From Aaosphaeria pasadenensis (taxonomy: Eukaryota; Ascomycota; Dothideomycetes; Pleosporales), in the NCBI GenBank assembly GCA_022813625.1, contig JAKLMB010000029.1:62001-126000 (forward strand): a DNA stretch of 64,000 bases, read 5' to 3'. Position 1 is the stretch's first letter. The number at the start of each line of letters is the position of its first letter. Made by a program: the position numbers and the translations under genes. The notes beneath the pieces were generated by a model. The model made no database searches and was not told where the DNA came from. It saw only the letters and a program-made list of their open reading frames with translations. This document shows positions 56,317 through 64,000 of this stretch, in pieces.

Positions 56317-58571
56317 CTACTTCTGTTCCTTTCCGTTCTTGTCAAGTCTCGCCATGTTGTACGCCTGAACCTGCTGAAACCTCCTCTGCATCAGCGTTCC
56401 CCCAGCCGGGCTACCGATCCTCGGAAACATATGTGAGTTGTAAGCAGGCAACGTCGGAGCCGGCGTGAACTCTCCAGTATTCATTCCCCTTCCACCCAGC
56501 CCGGCGAAACCGCGTTCGACCGAGCCTGTTGATTGTACGGAGGCGGGTGACGCAAGCGGGGCATCAATTTTCTCGTTCGCTAGGGATTCGGTAGAGTTCT
56601 CGCGAGATAAGGTAAGGGTAGACCGGATGTTCTCTTTCGAGATGATGCGAGGTCCCATGAGGCTTTCCGCAGCTTCGGAGCGGAGTTGCTGGGAGCGAGA
56701 GCCGTTGACGTGGCCTTTGATGCTGCTGTATCGCTTGGGGTTCTTGGGTGGGATTGGGGGTGGGGGAGTGTTTTCGTACGCTGCGAGTATGCTGTCGCCG
56801 CGAGATGAAGACCGCTCTACTACGGGATGGTATCGGCGTGGAGTTTCCTTTCTACCAGTGTGGCTTGGGCTTGGGATACGGGTTGCGCGCTTTCGAGGGT
56901 TTTCGAGCTGAATGGGTTCAGCCAGAGGCGTGGGCGTGGGCGAGGTAAGTGAAGGACTGTCTCCATAACCGGTACCTTCATAGCTTGGGACCCGAGCTGT
57001 CGCGATGGTGTCACCTTTGTTGCCAATGCGACCTTTGTTCTGTGGAGTTGTCTGTTCTGGCTCATTGCTGCCGCGTTGACTGTGTACACGAACTGGGCCA
57101 GAGCTAGGTGTGTGGTCTGTCTTAGCAAGCCAGTTCTGTGCCCTGGAGCCCTCAGGTTGGTCAGGCGACGAATATGGGGAAGCATATGCTGCAATGTTTC
57201 CGTTGTATGGTTCAGTGCTCATTTTCTCAGTTCCCTTGGTAGATGAATAAGACTCGTATTCGAAAGGGTTGGACTCTCGAATGGTGGAGTAGAGCCCATC
57301 TGACTCCCGCCGCTTCATGTTCTTCCGTGGTGTTGCGTGAGATGAACATGGCTTCGACTTAAAGGACTCTGCGCGCTCAGGTGAACCATCGTTGTAAGGC
57401 TGGTCACTTGTGTCGACACTGTTATGTGCGACGTCCTTGGATTTCGCAGGTGACAGATCGAAATTGAACTTTCCGAGAGGCGAGCTTGGTGTCCTATGTT
57501 ATGGTCAGTGAGAACGAAGTACACAAAAACAGGATATACTCACATGGCCTCATAGCCGCCTTCGAGATCTTCCAAAGTCCTTCTATGATGCGCCCGCTCC
57601 CTCTGATCCTTCACCCAGTCCTTAAGGCTGACCTTCACATTTGGTCGCTCAACCATAAAACCATACTGCGGATATGCAAGCTTGAGCTCCCGCTCATCCT
57701 CTGCCCAGAAGGTCTTTGGGGGCTTCGACTTCCGGCGCAAGACCTTCGTGATTGGGTCGAGATCACTGGTACGCACAGTTTGGTTACTGCTTGGCGCAGT
57801 GAGGTACGTCCGTCGAGCGGACGACTCCACATTGCCAGTTGGAAAAGCTAGCGGGCTCGGTGAGAGGCTTTCAACGAGCTTTGCGAAGCGGCCGTAGTGA
57901 TAACGTCCGCGAACACTATAGTCATTGCGGACAGCATTGACGATCGGTAGTATAGCTTTCTCCCAAGCGCTGCACGGATCGCGGTATTCGAAGTACTTGA
58001 AGCCGTAAGGATTCGACTTCTTGCCCACCTTGAAGGTCTGCAGAAGCCAAACGTAGAGAAGCTTCTCGTGCTCTTCGGCACGCCAGAGTGACTTGTTGAT
58101 GACACCGTACTTGCTAGAGTCCGTAGTGAAGTCGACAGAGAAGGGATCGGAAAGCGGTTCGTAGCGCTTCTCACCCTCGTCGAAGTAGGTATAGAAGAGC
58201 AAAACATCTCGGTTAGTGACGTTACCTTTACCTTCAGCAGGTGGCATAACACCTTTCTGCAATAGCAAGAAGGTATCACGAAAGTTAGTCCATGGGCGAA
58301 GGAACGCGTCGGTGTTGAGAAACCTTTCCTCAAGCTCAGAGAGGCTCTGCAGCTCAAGGATGGCCAGCGCGTCACGCAGCTCGGGATCCATCTTTTCCTT
58401 GGTTGGGGATAGAAATTGCATGAGCGTGGACGAAGTGGAATGTCGGCGAGAGCTGGCTCTGCGCAAAGAGGTGAGAGAGCGACGCAATGGGTTGTCGATT
58501 AGGGCCGTAAGTCGCTTTGTGGATTTGGCCTGCGAGGGGCTTTCACTAAAAGTTGAAGACATTGTCAGCAT
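56317..58571 (-). CDS. Conserved-looking fungal protein with disordered C-terminal half, family not recognised
   Basis: Two exons: 58571-57544 and 57493-56317, with a 50-bp intron (GTGAGT, branch CTGACC, acceptor ATAG); 734 aa. A second in-frame ATG at 58562 is an equally good start. After a basic Ser-rich N-terminus (LTSLRRASSRRHSTSS), residues about 65-340 look folded (LRDALAILELQSLSELEERF, LLFYTYFDEGEKRYEPLSDP, EEHEKLLYVWLLQTFKVGKK, WVKDQRERAHHRRTLEDLEG). The second half is low complexity, with a proline motif (NTPPPPIPPKNPKR) of SH3-ligand type and many Ser-Pro sites. No signal peptide or transmembrane segment. Cytoplasmic scaffold or regulatory roles are possible but not shown. Confidence 0.78.
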
Positions 58572-61500
58572 TCATTTGTAGAGCATAAAGCCGATTCGTG
58601 GGGTGTGATTGACTTCACTCGAGCGGTGTCGAGTGTTGTGGGGGAGTCAGTGTTGTGGGCGAGGTTGGTGTAAACGTACGGTGTTGCCACTAACAGTGAA
58701 GGCGTGGTGACAAAAATCACCTTCTACTAAAACTTTTGTTTTTTCCACGGGTATGTTGTTAGAAGTGAAGAGTTGTCATTTTTAGCGCTGCTCTTCTAAT
58801 GCAATAATCACTTCACGATGAGAAGGGCAAACAGACATATATGCTCTCATTCGTCCACAACAGAGGCGCAATGCAATGCAATTGGTGATTCTTTTGCTAC
58901 TATGGCAACATTCACTGCAATTCCGTTATCTCATCCATCTTCAGATGCCTCGTAGACACAGCCTGGTACAGAATGCATGCTCTTGATGCCTGTGTCGTCT
59001 AGATATTTCTTCAGACAAAGTTGCTGATCACCGACCATCCTCTAGCATTTGTAGCAAATGGAAAGTAGACAGAGCAAGTAAAATAGGACAGCCCAGTCTA
59101 AGTAGCAGGATGTCAGCAGTCAGATGTGTCGCATTAACTTGGCGTTTTAATCAGTTCTAAACCACGAGGGTCCCAAAAGCAGATTTCTTGTCATTCAGTG
59201 TCGTTGATAATAATTGTCTGCTAACCTCAATCTCTCGGCATAAAAATTACTCAAAACAGACACCACATAACCTGGAAAGAAAGGTTTGTAGAGACAAAAC
59301 GTCACATCTCGAGCCACAATTATTATCTTCAACCTTTCAATATTAGGCCTAAGAGGCGCAAAAATATCATCGAACGAAGTTCGTGTCGTCATCCAAAAAT
59401 ATCTGGAAGCCAATCCATAGCACATCGCATTAATCACAACAATCTTCTAACGACCAACTCCAAACAGTGTCAAAATCACAACTCCCATTCTCTCGGCCGC
59501 ACAATAGCTCAATGCCTCAACAAAATCTCTCAGAAAGACATCTTGCGATAATAGCCCTTTCGTAGTCATGTATTCGCATTTTGTAGGACCACCGCCCCAG
59601 CAGTCCGCACCTCCTCTAGAACTCCCGCCGGAAACGGCATACCTCCCCGCATAGCTAGGGATCTATTATCACGTGTTATCGTACTCATCTGAACATCTAA
59701 CTGATAGGTAGGATGCCATGCGATTCTCATAGATGCAAGAGAGGGAACGTCAAGGCTAATAGCAAGACGATGGGATTCATGCGTTGAGATTCAATAGTGA
59801 AAGGTGGAGCACCATAGGGTGCAGCGTGAGCAAAGGGGTTGGTGTTCTTGGACAAAAAGTTGGAATTTATATCACATAATACTTTTGAAGACATCTCATC
59901 GCGTGGAACGAACGAAATGCGGGATGATGCGTTGGGATGAGCAATTGCGTTGCCTTACGAGAAGCGTGGTTTAGAGAACACGGTAAAATTATGTTTGTGC
60001 CAATGCAATCAGAGTAGAATGTTCTTATGTGTGAAAGGAACGGTGTTGTGTGCATTGAAGTCAGTAAGACCAAAAGTCGGGACAGAATGCAATTCGCGAT
60101 CGTATGTTAGTACCAATCGCTGCTGATGATTATGCGTTCTGTGCACAATAGATAACAATTGAGAGCAGAGCCTACAAAGACGTTTGCATTATCTTACGTA
60201 CCTACATGCTTCCCAAAGGAAAGCGAAAAGAAACACAACATCTTTCATGCACATAGCACGACTCGTTATCACCGTCAATTCCATTTTCATTGCGCTAATT
60301 ACCTGTCTCCAATAACAAGCAAATTCTTCGGGGATGCCGTCGCATCTTATGCCTGGCCTGCTTGACAATGGCGGCGGGCGGGTATCATGCATTGTGCTTC
60401 TGCGTGCGTCTGCAGGGTTTACCTACTCACCGTTGTGCTGGTCTGCTGGGCGAGAGCTTAACTCGCGTTGGGATGCATAGTCCGGTGGGAGATTTCCGAA
60501 ATCTTGGTTACTAGGTGAGAGTTTATGTAGCAGGATAACTTATTATCAGTTATTGGATTGCGACTGGAGATTTGAGAAATGGAAACTGGGATTTGGGATA
60601 TGAACGCAAGCGGATGACGGCATTGCGCGATGGGACTTTTGAAGTCACTGTCTCAATCTCGACTTCAATGGTGCTGTATGCGCGATGTGGTCATACGACG
60701 AGGTAGAATAGTAAGTCGGTTAGAATGTGAGGACTACGTGCGTAAATGTCGCGATGCGCGAAGGAACAAGATGCTGTTACTGCTGATTGTTCCGACACAA
60801 TACACTGTTGTACTTGCTGTCAAGTGCCGCTTATTCAGTGTGGGTCAGGCCCGGGTCGGCGCCATTACCGACACTTACGAGTAGTTACCTGCCCGTTCCC
60901 ATACATAATCCGATTATTTCGATCGACGGAAACAAAAGGGGACGTGCAACCACCCACAATTGATAACCAGTATGGGGGAGTAGCCGTGCAGGGATGAGAC
61001 GGGACTGATTGTTCCTTGTGGAAAACGAGCTGGGCTGCTGGTTGGCCATCTCGCTCTCGAACCGACCAGCTATGACGGTAATAATGTGTGGAAGGTTCGA
61101 TGGGATGTGAGAGGCAGGCAAATTACTCTGTTCGGAGGCTGGCAGCATGTTAATGAGAACGAGATTGCGGACAGGCGACCGAGACTGGAGAATGGCTGTT
61201 CGTTGGTGGTTTGGGTTGGTGATGACCGGGGCAGCGAAGCCACAGACCAGGTACTCCAGGTAAACCCTACAGTTCAATCGTATTGAGTGATGAGGATTGA
61301 GGGGTTGCATAACTCCTGCTGTGCCACCGCAAACAATGAAGAATAGGCGTCAATGACGCTCGATGATGATGTGACGACTCACAAGAAGGAAGAAGAAAAG
61401 TCTCAAAGCGGAGGCAAAGTCGAGCTCGGTCACGGAGTACTGACTTGTTCCAATGCGCAAATGCTTGCTCTTTCGATGGTCGATAGTGGTGAGAAACTGT

Positions 61501-62242
61501 GCTGTGCCTATTATTACAACCGTGCCTGATTGCCAGCCGACGTCCAGTTCCTATGTCTCCATAAGCCGCGCTGGCAGCGCTGCGTTGTTATTGCTCTTCG
61601 TAATTCCTCCAGAATGCGATATCGAGCTGCCTACCCCGGAAAAAGGTGGCATTGCTTTCCAACTCTTTCCAATGACCGGCGTGCTTGGCGAATGGCGAAC
61701 GAACCCCAGTACATACAACTTACAAAGAGGTAATTTCACCATTTCCGTGCAGGTACACATATAATAAGCTCCAAGCACGTGAGATCGCACCCTGTCGAAC
61801 ATACGAGGTAGGGCCAAGATGGTTAAATCATCGATCCATAGCGCCGCACGGGACTGCAAATACGAGCACGAGCAAACTCCTTCTGTAGGTTGCGGCCGAG
61901 GTGTCTCCAAAGCTTGATACCGGTTCGGGAAGGAGACTTTCGCCCCCATCAGTCTACCAACCTGATCCTTACCAAATAACGGGATCAAGGCAGGGCTGGA
62001 ATAATGATGCTGCAAGCCGTCCATGGGTAGCACCGTAGCACCAATGACGCGAGCCACTGTGCCAAAGGTACTCGATGCTACAAATACCTCGATGCCTGGT
62101 TCAGCTCCAGGGTTCAAGCTGTCCCTAAGCTCGCCTCAAGCTCCTTGCTTCTCCAAACACCCTACAAGTAATTTGTAGCTTGAGCTCAAGAAAAAGCTTC
62201 CATTGGCACTGTAAAAGTCCGTTGAAGCTTCAATCGTTCAAT
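58572..62242. other. Gene-poor region, 3.7 kb
   Basis: No credible gene on either strand. Frames of 60-188 codons (for example 61551-62117 minus, 188 codons) show no domain or family feature. A near-match to the TACTCCGTA nonamer (CACGGAGTA) is at 61431. The last ~100 bp form the DPP-V promoter. Confidence 0.5.
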
Positions 62243-64000
62243 ATGCGCTTTAGCTTGACCTTTGCGACGGCATTGGCCGCCTCTGGCGCCCTTGCGATCA
62301 CCCCAGAGTAAGTTTCGAGCTTTGGTATCTTTGCGGAAGTCAAGCTTCAGAAGGAACAATATGTGCTGACGGGTCCTCAGGCAGCTGATCGGTGCCCCAA
62401 GGCGTGGTGCAGCAGTGCCCAGCCCCAATGGCAAGGTTGCTCTCTTCGACGAGTCCCAGTACTCTTTCGAGGAGGAAGGCAGGACTGTCGCCTGGAAGCT
62501 CCTCAACTTGGAGACTGGAGAGATCAAAGAGTCTGGTTTCAACACAAGCGAGATCAACGAGATCGTTTGGATTCCTGGCTCAGAGACTGGAATCGTTTAC
62601 ATCAACGGAACCAACGAGAACATTCCTGGAGGTGTGAGCATCTGGGTCGGAGACATCAACGATCCCTCAGGCAGGTAAGCATCCTCCTCTATGCCTGTCG
62701 TATGACACAATTGCGGGACGTTTATTCACAGAGGCACAGCGAACTCGTTGCTGAGCTGAACGCACCTTTCTCCGGTTTGAAGGTTGCAAACACCACTTCT
62801 GGCGACTTGAAGTTCCTCGTCAACACCCTCGCCTACCCCAATGGCACCGCCTTCAACCCAGAGTTTGCAGCAACCCCTAAGCACACCGGACGTCTCTACG
62901 AGAACATCTACCCCAGGCACTGGGACCACTGGTTGACCAAGGAGCGATATGCCGTTTTCGCTGGTACCCTCCAGTCCAAATCCAAGTACAGCTTGGCCGA
63001 CAACAGCCTCCGCAACATCCTTCAGGGCATTGAGTACACTGCTACTAGGCCCGAGACCCCCATCCAGCCCTTCGGTGGCAGCGGCGATTATGACATCTCT
63101 CCCGACGGTGAGACCTACGCCTTCATCACCAAGGCACCTCATCTGAACAAGGCCAACTACACCGCCAGCTACGTCTACGTCGGCCCTGTTGACGGCTCTG
63201 CCAATGCTACCGCCTTTAACGGCCCCGACTCCGAGGCCTCCAAGGCTGGCCACAAGGGTGCTTCTGGCTCCCCAACCTTCTCCCCAGACAGCAAGAAGCT
63301 CGCCTACGTCCAGCAAGACGAGGACTACTACGAGTCCGACCGCTGGCAGTTGTACGTTGTCGACGTCAAGAACGACGGCGGCAAGGTCTCCGTCAGCAAC
63401 CTCAAGGAGGCCTCCAAGTCCTGGGACAGGTCCGTGTCTGCGATCAAGTGGGCTCCCGACAGCAAGTCCATCTTCGTCGACGGCGAGGACTACGGCCGCG
63501 TTCGTGCTTTCAACTTCCCTCTCTCTGAGAAGGAGGACTTCCAGCCCAAGAACTTGACCGGCACCACCTCCATCACCGACTTCTTCGTCCTTCCCGACTC
63601 CTCCCTCCTCGTTTCCGCGTCCGCTGCTTGGACCTCAAGGGACTTCTACACTCTCTCCCCCAAGGGCGAGCAGAAGGTTCTCTTCTCAGCCACTAAGGAG
63701 GATGAGGAGCTCTCTGGCCTCGGTCCCCACACCTACTCCGAGTTCTTCTACAAGGGCGCTGCCGGCGTCGAGCTCCACGCACTTGTCGTCAAGCCTTCCA
63801 ACTTCAAGGAGGGCGAGAAGTACCCTCTTGCCTACGTTATCCACGGTGGACCTCAAGGTGCCAACAACAATGCCTGGAGCACCCGCTGGAACTACCAGGT
63901 CTGGGCTGACCAGGGTTACGTTGTCGTTGCCCCCAACCCAACTGGATCCACTGGATTCGGACAGAAGTTGACCGACGACATCCAGGGCGAGTGGGGATCC
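62243..64000 (+). CDS. dpp5: Secreted dipeptidyl-peptidase V (S9C), 3'-truncated by the window
   Basis: Exons 62243-62307, 62381-62674 and 62734-64000 (open at the right edge), introns 73 and 59 bp; about 541 codons visible of roughly 720 usual. Signal peptide about 1-18 (MRFSLTFATALAASGALA), mature ITPEQLIGAPRRG. The N-terminal beta-propeller is present (GGSGDYDISPDGETYAFITK, FSPDSKKLAYVQQDEDYYE). The start of the alpha/beta-hydrolase domain follows (YPLAYVIHGGPQGANNNAW, QGYVVVAPNPTGSTGFGQ). The catalytic Ser (GxSYGG), Asp and His lie beyond the edge. The enzyme releases dipeptides such as X-Ala from peptides outside the cell and complements the M28 aminopeptidase at 5309. Several NxS/T sequons are present. 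Confidence 0.93.

Noticed and set aside
61551..62117. 188-codon minus-strand frame
   Set aside because: Random-looking product in a gene-free stretch, no domain or signal peptide.
1..64000. CRISPR array, rRNA operon, LTR retrotransposon or other intact mobile element
   Set aside because: No regularly spaced repeats, rRNA sequence, long terminal repeats, reverse transcriptase or transposase motifs were seen; CRISPR is not expected in a fungal nucleus.

Overview
The window is nuclear DNA of a filamentous ascomycete (Pezizomycotina). The evidence is short GT-AG introns of about 48-200 bp with CTAAC/CTGAC-type branch points, Zn2Cys6 regulators, a HET-domain protein, secreted fungal hydrolases, an intron-containing tRNA-Leu, and a repeat copy that looks marked by RIP (repeat-induced point mutation). 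The sequence does not let me fix the class or species. Gene density is low: about 20 protein genes and one tRNA, separated by gene-free stretches of up to 3.9 kb.

Left part (1-17.3 kb): an acidic low-complexity protein that may continue past the left edge, a multi-C2H2 zinc-finger protein, a secreted M28 aminopeptidase (LAP2/aminopeptidase Y type), a secreted LVIVD/choice-of-anchor-B protein, a HAD phosphatase, then 3.9 kb without a gene.

Middle left (17.3-23 kb): a small secreted LPMO-like protein whose 3' end and downstream flank are duplicated about 1.9 kb away. The second copy now supplies the 3' end of an F-box-like, cysteine-rich gene. A second F-box-like paralogue faces it in inverted orientation, and the two promoters are related. 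An NmrA-type NAD(P)-binding protein follows.

Inulin region (24-32.8 kb): an endo-inulinase (GH32 with the Glu signature WMNEPNG) and an exo-inulinase (GH32 with WMNDPNG and an inserted beta-sandwich-like module). A conserved fungal membrane protein lies between them. Together the two enzymes would cut inulin internally and then release fructose from chain ends.

Right part (32.8-64 kb): a PMC1-type Ca2+-ATPase, a short Zn2Cys6 protein that stops inside its middle homology region, tRNA-Leu(AAG), a full-length Zn2Cys6/Fungal_trans_2-type regulator, two unrecognised small proteins, a GH67 alpha-glucuronidase (xylan side-chain removal), a HET-domain protein, an unrecognised two-exon protein, 3.7 kb without a gene, and the 5' part of secreted dipeptidyl-peptidase V, cut by the right edge.

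The predicted secretome (M28, DPP-V, two GH32, GH67, LPMO-like) fits a plant-litter or plant-associated saprotroph. All exon borders were read by eye from splice consensus and protein continuity.
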